Part shown: positions 20,810 through 30,992 of the stretch, piece after piece | How the letters are laid out: each line of letters opens with the position of its first letter | How positions within the stretch are numbered: the stretch's first letter is position 1 | Source of the DNA: Fusarium oxysporum f. sp. lycopersici 4287 | Lineage: Eukaryota > Ascomycota > Sordariomycetes > Hypocreales > Nectriaceae | Length of the DNA stretch: 64,000 nucleotides | NCBI RefSeq assembly: GCF_000149955.1 | Contig: NC_030992.1 | Span: 1,209,073 to 1,273,072, forward strand | Reading direction: 5' to 3' | Made by a program: the position numbers and the translations under genes | The notes under the pieces: generated by a model | Database searches by the model: none | What the model saw: only the letters and a program-made list of their open reading frames with translations | What the model was told of the DNA's origin: nothing

Positions 20810-22941
20810 CTACTCATCGCGGAACAGCCATCTACCTCCGGGGCGCATAGCCTCCCGGTGTCTGTCCCGTACCGTCTGCCTTTCTCGCTGAGCAGCCTCT
20901 GATCTCTCTTGCTCCAACTCCTGCGTGTTCGGAAAGTCTGCGTTCCAAAAGCCCGGAGGACTTCGCATTCTTGAGTAGTGGAATCGGTGCGTCCCATATC
21001 TATTGGCAAGCTCCTGTGTCTTGGCCTCAACCCACAACTCATCTCTTTCCTTCTTGCCCATGGTTCCCAAGCGGTATGCAAAATCACCCAGATACTCCTC
21101 CAGCAACTTCTGTTCCTCTTGTCGCTGGGCAGCTGTCAAAGGGGAATTTGGACGTTCAGATAGAGCAAGGGCCCGCCAATCCTTCCCGCAACAGTGCAGA
21201 TCGGTACAGCCTTGCATGCGAGACCTCTCGTTTTTATCGCGCACCACATCAGAAAAAGCAAAATCGTGACCCTCATTGGCTCGAGGATTGATTTTGAAGT
21301 CGTCAGGGCGTAGTTCTGATATTGGTTTGCGTCGCAGGGTCCCTTCCTTGGAGCCCAAAGGAGACCGCGTATTCTGGCGTGTAAACTTGGAGGCAGCGCC
21401 TAGATCTGTAGTTCGACTCGGAGTATCAAGCTGTTGCGCGGGAGTTCTGTCTCTAGCTCGACTCCCTTGTTCGAACGGCAATACTCGCCGTCCTGGAATT
21501 GCAAGGTCTTCCGCAGTTGTGCTTGGTCTTGCTGCCGTTCTGGGGGTAAGTCGACCAGCAGGTGAGTTCTGGGCGGCAGGGCTGTTCAACAGTGTATCAA
21601 GTCTCCCCCTAGGAGTTGTATTTGCATCCTTGTCCTTTCTGTAGGCCTCGCCATCTTCAGCCAAAGTCGAGATACCACGTCCCAGCCCCTTTCTGAGGGG
21701 AGTGTCTGGTTTTTCTCGAGTTGACTGCACCACCCTTCGATTTACACTCAGCGGCGTGAGTGCTGAGGTTCGCTCGATTGGCCGAGCCGTCTGAGGTACA
21801 TGATCTGGTCGAACGAATAGAGATTTGGGGGTCGTGGCTGTAGCAAATGCTTCCCTATGCATTTGTTCCAACTTTTGTGTCTCTTCTAGCTCACGCCGTT
21901 TCCTGGGCGTCAACAATCTTTGTACAACGTCTCCTAAGTCTATACTTTCTTGTGCGAGGAGAGTAGCAGGCCCTAACGGTTGTATGGGGCTCGAGGATCG
22001 CTCATTGGGCTCAACTTTCACCTTTTGTAATGGCGATTCATTGGGATCTGCATCGTTGCGTTTCCTCTTGCGCACCTCTCTTTCTGACACAACAACTGGT
22101 GTGTCGGATGTTGGTTCTTGCTTGATTTTCACTTCGCTAACATAGCCCTGAAGCGGTAGCTCTGGTAGCTCCGGTAGATCCTCCTCGTGGTGCCTCGACT
22201 CCCCCTCGCTTTGTGTAGAATCTGAGCTAGGGTTGGCGGCTTTTGTGTCGGGAACAGGTTGATTGTTGTCAGCATGGAGAGATGCCGCGGCTAGAGGTGG
22301 GAGTTCCAGATCCGCTTGCTCGAGGCCAGCCTCCGAAGTGAAACTGGTACCGGGACTGGGAGCAGCATCTTCTGTCCTTGCCGCAGGGAGCGTGGTTGCT
22401 CGAGAGCTTCTGTTTTGACGATCTGTAATGCTGATTCGATGCTCATCCTCAGCTGCCTTGATCCTTTTTTCCAGCATTGTCGCATGATTAATCCATCGAT
22501 CCCGCTCCTCTTTTCTTTTTCGTAAGGCATCCTTTGCCTGTTTGAAGTTTGCCGAAAGTGCCTTAAACTTGTGGCTAACTTTAGCACACTCGAGCTTCCA
22601 GTCTGGTTCATTTTCTGGTGTTTTGCTCTCTGGTGATTTTCGCCGGGCTGATGCCTGTGCGTTCTCTGCTGTCTTGGTTGTTGCTTGCTGGAGCTGTTGC
22701 TTTAATCTTGCATTTTCATCCGCCAACTCAGACGCTCTAGACGCGTAATCATCTCGCTGCTGAAGAGCTTCATTAAGTTCCTTCTGGGCTTTTTCAAGAT
22801 CTAAAGCGTGTTAACCATCTCATTCATGCCGTGTCGTTAAGTTAATGACGTACCTGATGCGATCTGCTGATCAATCAAATCACACGCATTGTTGATGGCA
22901 TCAAAAAGAGCCGGGCGACCAGAAGCAAGCCAACTTGTCAT
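20810..22941 (-). CDS. SAE2: DNA-end resection factor of the Sae2/CtIP family
   Basis: 692 aa, exons 22941-22854 and 22800-20810; the intron begins GTACGT and ends TTTAG and joins QQIAS to DLEKAQKELNEALQQ. The N-terminal 130 residues form a coiled coil, the tetramerisation region of CtIP/Ctp1/Sae2 proteins. The middle (about 150-480) is disordered and S/T-P rich with several possible CDK sites. The conserved C-terminal domain starts near ELRPDDFKINPRANEGHDFA and continues through MQGCTDLHCCGKDWRALA and RFHYSRMRSPPGFWNADFP, the block that activates Mre11-Rad50-Nbs1 nuclease in this family. The presence of both ends makes the assignment good. It lies head-to-tail behind the MutY homologue, a second DNA-repair gene, but their distance does not imply coregulation. 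Confidence 0.9.
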
Positions 22942-23389
22942 TGTTTTATATACAAACTGAATGACATTTCTGTTGACTCGTCTTTTGACTCTAAGAGTGT
23001 GTATAACGGTTGAAGTAGAGATGTACTTGGGCTGATGCAACCTCGACGCGTCTCCACATTTTACCGACGCGGCGATTTCCACTTAAGGGACGCCTGTTGT
23101 CGGCAGACACACGTGACCATACCCGGAGGACTCATGATGAGAGATCATGAGTTTAAACCACAAGATGAATGGAAAGCTGAGGAGATTTAAGGACCTACAG
23201 TCGATAGTGAGGCGCTGCGAGATTTTTCGATATGATAGGCTGAGAAGTACAATTGTGGAGCTAATAATATATTCCACTACTTCCTACAGCTCCAGCTTAT
23301 TCTATTCCAACACCTAGTTGTGCGCCATGACTGACTGTAACATGCATCTAAAAATACACTCGCTATAATTATACAACTGATATTGTTCA
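22942..23389. other. Intergenic: Sae2 promoter and MutY 3' region
   Basis: 448 bases, A/T-rich near the MutY stop. An open frame running upstream from the Sae2 start to 23082 is in leader sequence. No gene seen. Confidence 0.35.
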
Positions 23390-25258
23390 TTAGTCTTGAT
23401 CCTTAGCAAGTGTCCAGCACTTGCGCATCCCAGTACCCATGGACTCTTCATCAACAGCTTCAGGAGTCGCCCATCTCAGTCGACTTGAAGTAAGCGACTC
23501 TGTGTCATTCAGATCGCCATCTTCAAGGGTGAACAAGTGGACATGCATCGTAAGCTTCAAATGAGAGAAGAGCCACGGTACACTGCCAAGTTCTTCCACA
23601 TGTTTAGGTTTCACTGCTTTGCCTCCGTGCTCACCTGGCAGCTTGGAAACGTATGACAATGCCTTCGATCTTCGCTTTGCCGGCGTGTTACCATCTTTCG
23701 GGTCTTCGAGGATATAGCTGGGAAATTCCCATAGACCAGCGAGAAGTCCCTTCTCTGGACGTTTCTGGATCAGATATTGCCCGTCACCGCGGCGAATCAC
23801 GCAGACCAATGTCTCTTCTTCTCTGACTGCCTTTTTGATGACTTTGAGTGGGAATTTACGTGCGTGATCGACAATAACCTCCATGTCGCGAGGACTTGGG
23901 GCCGTTTCCGCTTTTGCCGGAGCCTTCTTGTCTCCAGGTGGCCCCTTGAAGGCAAATGCGGCCAAGGTCATCTGTTTGCCTTGCCCTCCATTTGCCTTGG
24001 CCTTTTTGGAGGTCTTGGCTTCCACCTTGACCTCTGGCTCATCTGAAGCCGTTGATTCTTCAAAGGGCTCGCAGAGGTCGCACAAATCTTCGATGTCCCC
24101 AATCTTTTTATCACGGCCTTTGCTTGGGATCAAGGTTTGTCCTTCGGCGTAGGCACGGCAGGTCGAAGTAATGGGGCACTCGGAGCAGTTTGGCTTGGGT
24201 ATGCAGATTGTGCTTCCCAATTCCATGAGTGCTTGTCCCCATCGTCCAGGGCGATCGCTTGTTTCGACTTCTTCGTCGTTTTGAGCATCAGCCCCATCCC
24301 GCGCAATAGCTTTGACCAAAGCATCGGCAGCAGCCCATAGTGTATCGATCACGACTTTGTTGGTTTTCACGTTGCCGAATAGCCCAAGTTGTCGGCTCAA
24401 CACGCGTAAAACGTTTCCATCAACCATCGGCGCAGCTCGCCCAAAGACAATGGCTGAAATGGCACCGGCAGTGTATCGCCCAACACCAGGAACCTTTGCC
24501 TCGAGATTTTGAGTGCAGGAAGGCAACAGACCTTCCATAGTCGAATCATTCACCACAAGCTTTGCCGCCTCGTGAATTCTTGTTGCTCTGCTGTAGTATC
24601 CCAAGCCACGCCAGGCACTGAGAACATCATCGGCACTTGCAGCAGCGAGATCGTGGATCGTGGGCCACTTTCCCATCCATCTGTTCCAGTAGTCTATGAC
24701 CACAGCAACTCGCGTCTGCTGCAGCATGATCTCGCTGATCCAGACCTCATACGCTCGTCGTTCCAGGAGGTTGCGAAGTTCTGTCTGACCATGATCCTTT
24801 GGATTTATCCAGGCCTTGCGCCATGGCATCGAACGCTTGGTACTCACACCGTCAAACCAGCTGAGAAGTGCCTGGCGAGAGGAAGACTCTTTGAGCAATA
24901 GGGGTCGGTGATATGAGAGAGGATGATGCCTTGACGGAGGGGTGCATGGGTTTTGGCATGTCTCCCCTTCAGATGAGAACAAAGTCTCATGAATCTTGGA
25001 GTTTGCATTTTTGCCCCTTGCGGGCTGCGTTTTCCGTCGCTTTGTTACAGGTAGCTTGACATCGTTTTCTGGCGTCGCGTCTCTCTCAGACGCGTCAAAG
25101 TCTTCGTCGTGAGAAGGTGGAGGGCGCTTAGCCGCGCGCTTCTTAGTTACGGAAGTCTTATCATCTTCAGGCTCCAACTGGGATAAGAATTTTTGCGATG
25201 CATTGATTGCACTTGAACGCGTTGCTCGCGCTTGTGTTTTCTGAAGGAATTTGTCCAT
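23390..25258 (-). CDS. MYH1: Adenine DNA glycosylase (MutY/MUTYH homologue)
   Basis: Base-excision repair enzyme that removes adenine paired with 8-oxoguanine. Single exon, 622 aa from the ATG at 25258; an in-frame ATG at 25309 would add 17 residues. Residues 1-135 are a basic, disordered leader. The HhH-GPD domain follows: SMPWRKAW, the catalytic Glu in SEIMLQQTRVAVVIDYW, GLGYYSRA, the hairpin VPGVGRYTAGAI and the catalytic Asp in MVDGNVLRVLSRQ. The Fe-S cluster cysteines are CIPKPNCSECPITSTC, spaced C-x5-C-x2-C-x5-C, one residue shorter in the first gap than the C-x6-C of E. coli and human enzymes. The C-terminal third is the NUDIX-like 8-oxoG recognition domain (ETLVCVIRRGDGQYLIQKRP, GLLAGLWEFPSYIL). 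A disordered lysine-rich linker separates the two. Confidence 0.94.
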   Translation of the reverse strand: MDKFLQKTQARATRSSAINASQKFLSQLEPEDDKTSVTKKRAAKRPPPSHDEDFDASERDATPENDVKLPVTKRRKTQPARGKNANSKIHETLFSSEGETCQNPCTPPSRHHPLSYHRPLLLKESSSRQALLSWFDGVSTKRSMPWRKAWINPKDHGQTELRNLLERRAYEVWISEIMLQQTRVAVVIDYWNRWMGKWPTIHDLAAASADDVLSAWRGLGYYSRATRIHEAAKLVVNDSTMEGLLPSCTQNLEAKVPGVGRYTAGAISAIVFGRAAPMVDGNVLRVLSRQLGLFGNVKTNKVVIDTLWAAADALVKAIARDGADAQNDEEVETSDRPGRWGQALMELGSTICIPKPNCSECPITSTCRAYAEGQTLIPSKGRDKKIGDIEDLCDLCEPFEESTASDEPEVKVEAKTSKKAKANGGQGKQMTLAAFAFKGPPGDKKAPAKAETAPSPRDMEVIVDHARKFPLKVIKKAVREEETLVCVIRRGDGQYLIQKRPEKGLLAGLWEFPSYILEDPKDGNTPAKRRSKALSYVSKLPGEHGGKAVKPKHVEELGSVPWLFSHLKLTMHVHLFTLEDGDLNDTESLTSSRLRWATPEAVDEESMGTGMRKCWTLAKDQD

Positions 25259-25823
25259 GATGCCGTGTCTCTTTGACAGTCTCTTTAGTGAAAGTGGATG
25301 CGCTTTCAAAGAAACAAAGTAACAAGATAGCCTTGCTTAGTGATACATGATGGGATTGAGTAAAAACAAAAGCATCCATAGAAAAGCTGTTAGAGAAAGA
25401 CGTCAATAATCGTGGTGTTGCAGTATTCACTGTCGAGGTTTCGCGGGTTAATTAAACTTAGCGCTCCCGACGCCTAACAAATTAGCTGCCCATGACCGAG
25501 ACATCCATACCTCCCGCCCAGAATTCTTCAGTATTGACGACGTCAACGGAACCTAATCCGCAAATGTTAATTCCCTCGGCAATCCATCACTTCTTATAAA
25601 TCGGCTTCCTTCGCGGATATCAAATATGGACTGCTCAGAGATGCTAGATGATGACCCTGGTCTAGGCTCAGGCCAACAACCTGCAGCCTGCAGCCGCCCG
25701 GCAGGCCTCATCATGCTCCCTATAAGCGCTCAAGTCGACATTCCCTGCTTTTTACCTCATCTCATCTCGACTTGAACTGAAATAACAGCTCCTCATATTT
25801 GTCACTGATTTGTACACTGCGCC
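25259..25823. other. Divergent promoter region, MutY (-) and HET gene (+)
   Basis: 565 bases with no gene. Marks the border between the housekeeping block and the accessory stretch. CAGCCTGCAGCC-type short repeats near 25680. Confidence 0.35.
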
Positions 25824-28113
25824 ATGTCTTCGAAATTGTGCAAAGCATGTTCTGGTATCTTTCAGGGGCATTATGTCCCAACAAATGTGCTGGCTGAGAA
25901 AGACTTGGTTGATGTTAAGGACACTGATTTTGGAATTCCTGGCTTCACAAAAGACGTGACTGAATGGAGAGTCAGACTGGAATACGCAACAGGACAAGAT
26001 AAACCAACACCATATTTCCATCACAGCCTCCATGACCTGGCCAAAAATGCGGCCAAGTGTAGTCTATGTGCTATCATGTCGGAGAGGATACAGTCGGATA
26101 AACAACCAGCGGCCATGCCTCAGAGACTGAAAGAGATGAAGGAAATGGGGAAGAATATAATTGGAATCCCCATCATCAAGCCAAAGCCGGGAACATTTTC
26201 TGGCATGTTCACTCTTGGCTTTCTGTATGTCACTTGGAGTGGACAGAAGTGGCAGGGCCATACTTTTCAAATATACCAGGCCTTTTTAACAGTCGGTAAG
26301 TACTAGATCTGTCTTTTCGACACAAACTATTCTAATGCGACCAGACACTTCAAAAGCAGATAACCGATTCATATGGAAACCCAAGTACGATCGCCAAGAA
26401 TCGTTGCTACGAATAAAAAATTGGCTTAGTTCGTCACCAACGATATCAAGATTGACTCCTCGGCTGCCAACAAGGCTGCTTCACTGCCAACCATCAGCTA
26501 AGCCAGGAGGGGATCCTACAGTTAAACTAGTCAATACGGTTGGTTTTGACGTATCTACTCGTTACATCGCCCTCAGCCATCGCTGGGGCGCAGTACAACC
26601 ACTCATGTTGTTGGAGTCTTTGAGAGATACATTCTTTAAGAACATCCCTTTCGATACGATCCCACCAACATTTCAAGACGCCATCAGATTGGCCAATGCG
26701 CTGGAAGTTGAGTACATTTGGATTGACTCGCTCTGTATCATTCAAGATTCCAAGGATGATTGGCAGACCGAAGCTACACACATGGCTTCTGTTTACTCCC
26801 TGGCCTATGTCACAATCTCCGCTACTGCTGCCCAAGATTCTGCAGCCGGCCTCAGAGAACAACATTCAATGCTGAAGCATCCTTGTGAGATCATTCCGTC
26901 TTGGACAGGGTTTGAGAATCAGATTCCACCTGTGCCTGTGAGGATCGTGAACAGATCTGCTTTCTGCGACGCAGTTCTTGCCCAGCCCCTGTTTCGTAGG
27001 GGATGGGTCTTCCAAGAATGGATCCTATCGCCAAGGACCATCCACGTCGCTCGAGACCAGCTCTGGTGGACCTCAGCCTCAGATATGACCTCTGGAGGTT
27101 TTGCCGCAAACGAGACATGCGAAGGCTTTGACTTTGATGTTCATCGGGAATACATCCATACAATGGCTCCGGGGACCATATATTCGATGGAAAGCCAAAG
27201 TGAAGAGAGTCTTCAGCTCGTGTGGCATACTTTACTGCAAGAATACATGTCACGCTCGCTCACATTTGAGTCCGATCGCTTGGTAGCATTTGCCGGTATT
27301 GCTAGCTTTTATCAGAGTCATGCGAAGATTAAAGCAAACTCGTATTTGGCAGGAATATGGCGCCATGTTCTCCTTCAAGATCTATTATGGACTATAAGTG
27401 AGGGTAGAAAAGTCTCACCGCCACAAAATTACCGCGCCCCATCGTGGTCCTGGGCGTCAGTTGAGCCAGCACCAGATACGAAAAAGAAGTTCCTGATCGG
27501 AAACAAGGAGATAAACATAAAATTATCAGAGACGGAACAGCCTTGGGTCTGTACAGTCACTGTCATTGAGGCATCTGTTGAGACAATGGGGTCGGAATTT
27601 GGGTATGTTTCTGGCGGGTACATTGTCCTTCAGGGGCCATTAGTCAAGGCCTGTCTTTCTATGAACATGATCGATCTGTCGAATCGTCTCACGGAAGAAC
27701 AGGCTTTAGAGTTCGTACCAGGCGGGAAGCTGCGATTTGTCCAAAATCGTGTTACGGTACCAGGGGGTCCAACTGTGGCAACCATGGGGGCATATGCACA
27801 TTTGTCGGTGACCAGGGCTCTACTTGATGATGTTACCCCAACTGTGCTGGCTGAAGAGGTTGTCGATATTTACCTTTCAGTCTTCTACTGCCGCTTTAAT
27901 CGTGATGGAAGCCCTGTTGGCCAAGCATTGGTTCTTGTTAGAGGCATCGAGAAAGGAGAGTTCCGTCGAATTGGCCAAGTTGGCATGACTGGAGAGACCA
28001 TAGAGCCCTGGGCTGAGAATAGGGATTTTAGTAAGTTTGCGCCTCTTACAGATGACGAAGAATTTCTCAGTATTGGGGGTCGACCTGGGATCTACAACTA
28101 TCGAATTGTATAG
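25824..28113 (+). CDS. HET-domain (heterokaryon incompatibility) protein
   Basis: 746 aa in two exons, 25824-26295 and 26345-28113, with a 49-base GTAAGT intron. The N-terminus has paired cysteines (LCKACSGIF and CSLCAIM), common ahead of HET domains. The HET domain itself starts at YIALSHRWGAVQPLML and runs through LEVEYIWIDSLCIIQDSKDD to MASVYSLAYVTISATAA; the following GWVFQEWILSPRTIHV and RAPSWSWASVEP are the usual C-terminal companions. HET domains trigger cell death on non-self fusion in some fungi, but most of the many genomic copies have no known role, and there is no NACHT, ankyrin or WD40 module here. Stop is only 20 bases from the stop of the convergent transporter gene. Codon usage looks less biased than the neighbouring housekeeping genes. 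Confidence 0.93.
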
Positions 28114-28133
28114 TCTATCATTAAGCAGCTTCA

Positions 28134-29363
28134 TTAGGATTCATCGCCATCCCGTCCAGGCCATAGAAGCTTCCTGCGAATCACCGCTGAGATCATTCCA
28201 TATAAAACAACGAACCACATGATCACGAGCAAGACCGTCATTGCACTTGACACCCACTTAATCCCTTCACTCTGCAATTCCTCACCAATGTACGCCGTAG
28301 CTAGTGTGAAGCCAATATTCGGGAAGACAAAAGCCCACCAACTCATGCTGAATTTTAATTTCCATCTCAATGCAGAGGTGAGGACGGCGAAGAGGCTGAA
28401 TCCAAGGAACCAGAAGCCGACACACCAGATCCATACGCCAGTCCAGAGTGCCAGCACTCGAAGGATTTCGTTCGCCATTGGGTATGTCGCAAAGTAGCCA
28501 TAGCCTTCAGGAAGTGATCTCGACATACCAATGATGGCCACAGCTGTGTATCCTGCTGGGCCTACAGCGATGAACATGCCAGGTCGCATTGCTGGTGCTG
28601 GAAGACCATCCTGCATCAACCTGCCCAAATACAACGGATACATAAACAAAGATACGGTCCACCCAAGACCCTGGAAAGTCAGACCAGCTACTAGCATTGA
28701 CATCCGATGTTCCGGGCTCTGAGAGGACATGAGGGCCGAAGCGAGAGTCCCAGTGAGCATTGCTGGGAATACTGGTAGAATCCATGCTGGTGTCATGGAA
28801 TGAATAGGCAAATGAGCTCCGGTAAATAGGACGTAGAACTGGACTATTGCTGATAAGATCGAAAGACCAGCATACAACCAGAAACACACTCGCAACGCAG
28901 TAGCTAGCCACGGCCCAGTAGCGGGAATTCCATATACAGTTGCATTCGCAATGATAGTAGCGACGCTGAGTAGAGAGCACGGGAAGAAAAGACTCTCAGT
29001 GGGATGCATTAAGCTATTCCTCAGCGCATATGCCGTCTTCATGAAGCGAAAAACAAGACCGGATACGATAGTTACAAAAAGGACCAACGTAAGGATAAAG
29101 TAGATCTTGCCGATAACCTGCAGACCTCGAAACTGATGTGGTGTTGAATGTAGCAGTAGCGCAATACCGCCTGTGCTCATGACAAATGTGAACCATGCCC
29201 ATGTTATGTGCTTGAGGCGTTCCACGATTCGAACGTTGGCTGTAGACCTGAAGTGCTTTTGTCCTGCCACTCGTGTATGGCCTTCTTTCCAGTTATCATT
29301 GTCCATGTCTTGGACGCGGCGTTTGAGGTCGAGACGACCATCGCCGTCTGCGGAAAAAGACAT
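28134..29363 (-). CDS. TDT-family transporter (Mae1/Ssu1-like, malate or sulfite)
   Basis: Single-exon 409-aa polytopic membrane protein. About ten hydrophobic segments follow a charged 50-residue N-terminus. The family signature is the first helix region HITWAWFTFVMSTGGIALLL, then the loop HPTESLFFPCSLLS, which corresponds to the conserved HP-E/F motif of the tellurite-resistance/dicarboxylate transporter (TDT, SLAC1-like) family, and MRPGMFIAVGPAGYTAVAII. Fungal members include the malate permease Mae1 and the sulfite exporter Ssu1; I cannot tell substrate from sequence, though the MRPGMF-VGP motif leans to the Mae1-like branch. Located convergent to the HET gene, with no related metabolic gene close by. 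Start at 29363 is the only good ATG. Confidence 0.9.
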   Translation of the reverse strand: MSFSADGDGRLDLKRRVQDMDNDNWKEGHTRVAGQKHFRSTANVRIVERLKHITWAWFTFVMSTGGIALLLHSTPHQFRGLQVIGKIYFILTLVLFVTIVSGLVFRFMKTAYALRNSLMHPTESLFFPCSLLSVATIIANATVYGIPATGPWLATALRVCFWLYAGLSILSAIVQFYVLFTGAHLPIHSMTPAWILPVFPAMLTGTLASALMSSQSPEHRMSMLVAGLTFQGLGWTVSLFMYPLYLGRLMQDGLPAPAMRPGMFIAVGPAGYTAVAIIGMSRSLPEGYGYFATYPMANEILRVLALWTGVWIWCVGFWFLGFSLFAVLTSALRWKLKFSMSWWAFVFPNIGFTLATAYIGEELQSEGIKWVSSAMTVLLVIMWFVVLYGMISAVIRRKLLWPGRDGDES

Positions 29364-29872
29364 TCTGAGACCGATAGAGAGCGAGAAACGATGAAGGATG
29401 AAAGCTTGGAGGGTTCAGCAGAGAAAGGTTGAGCTCGTAACTGGAGGTCTACTGTTTGATCAAGGTCGTGACGAAAGTTTAACTTGGTGATGGGTTATCG
29501 TTAGTCAAGATTAGGCCAGGAAGGCTGAGATGCGAGGTTCTTGATAAGCCAATTATTAAACCGCCCTCAGTGAGATTTTAAAGATATCAGGCGTCGATCA
29601 ATGATTATTTAATGGCGTTGTACTAACGTTATTTGAGGTTGATCGAAATAGCGTGAGGCATCTCCCGCTTTAACGAGCGAATGGGATGTCAGCTCATGAG
29701 GAGCGGACATCCACCAGCCACCGAGATAACACTACATGTACAAATAATTGAAGACAGATAATTTCGATTTGCTCATTTGTGAATAAGGAGCCGCTGAGTG
29801 CATCGGCGGTTTGAAAGACATTTTCTTGAATGTTATCCCTAGATATCCTTCATACTTCATCATTGATTGAAG
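29364..29872. other. Intergenic: transporter promoter
   Basis: 509 A/T-rich bases; nothing coding seen. Confidence 0.35.
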
Positions 29873-30463
29873 CTACACCATAAGAAACCTGATTACTCCA
29901 GCTATTAAGCCTATTGCAGAGTAAAGGGTGTCATGAGGAGGCCCATAAAAACTTAGCGATATTGGTCGGTATCCCTTCTTTAAAAGATATTGGAGTCTTG
30001 CGAAGTGCTTATAACGAGGGATACCATGGTAGTATTCGACCTGCGGAGGGGACTGACGAAAGTGGGACGTGTTGGGATGTTCAGTAGCTGTCACTGAACC
30101 GTGGAATAACAGGAGGGTTGCCAAGAGGCACCCTATCAATCGGAAATGTATGAGAGAAGGCCAGCACGGAGGAATTAGTACTGTTATGGTACTGTCGGAC
30201 TGATGATTGTTGGAAATTTTCCTGGGAATAAAAGTGTGCGGATTGAAGTAATAATTATAAGGGGAAAAGATGAGAGGGAACAGAGGAAGATATTCTCGCA
30301 TTATTTTCCCGGGAGGGTTTGTTGAAGTCAGTTCTCCATAAGGCTGGCGCGTCTCTAGATATCTCATATCGTCCTGTAGATGTAGACGTAAAGGGAAGGT
30401 TTTTGGTGTTAACCGCCAACTCTTATCAACCTTATGTCTCATATTCGGCCTCGCTTGGTCCAT
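29873..30463 (-). pseudogene. Truncated secreted-protein fragment with a GYRP-type repeat motif
   Basis: Open frame of 196 codons. Its second half has a signal-peptide-like stretch, LIGCLLATLLLFHGSVTATE, followed by about 45 residues ending LQYLLKKGYRPISLSFYG and then PPHDTLYSAIG. The pattern GYRPxxLSxYGxPxxxLYxAI is how I remember the repeat found in fungal and bacterial beta-lactamase-related secreted proteins (bacterial tandem repeat domain 1). Such repeats normally continue with a Trp and several further copies; here the frame ends 11 residues later in unrelated hydrophobic sequence. It therefore looks like the 5' end of a larger gene cut short by deletion or mutation. The first half of the frame (before the hydrophobic segment) is not convincing protein, so the true start is uncertain. 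A chance frame remains possible. Confidence 0.35.
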
Positions 30464-30992
30464 TCAAGAACGCCATCAGACGTAATTTTCGCGGACTATG
30501 GGCGTGTTAGAAATCTAGAAAGTTTCAGAAAGCATTCATTATGGCGAATAGTCGAAAACGACAGAGGATTCCATCGATTTCTTCCCATTTTTGGGATTAC
30601 CAATAAGCATTTATAGGGTTCAATGAAGATGACTGGCCTGAAACATGACAATAGTTTACTGAAATATTACAATCTCATGGGTTGACTATGCTCTAGCCTG
30701 ATCGGATCTCAGCAGAATGGTGTATATTCCCATCAAGATGATTGATGGCTTCAAACTAGTAGCTACGTCTCTCAAGCCCAGTCACCAGGTGCTCGGCAAA
30801 CTCGGCTTTAGCAAAAGTAATACAGTACGGGTCTGCTGAGACTCTGTTTAAGTATTTTCAAGGAACCAGCATCCATTTCCTCTAGAACGAAATTCCAACA
30901 AGAAATTGATGCTGACAGCGAAGCCGACCTCCTCCCATTGTCAGTGTATAAATGGACCAACAACAGGAACTAATAGGTATGTTATAAGCAAA
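30464..30992. other. Intergenic, A/T-rich
   Basis: No coding, tRNA or structured RNA signal seen. Confidence 0.3.

Noticed and set aside
20810..25258. Sae2 and MutY as a functional DNA-repair cluster
   Set aside because: They act in different pathways, have separate promoters, and adjacency of two repair genes is not evidence of a system.
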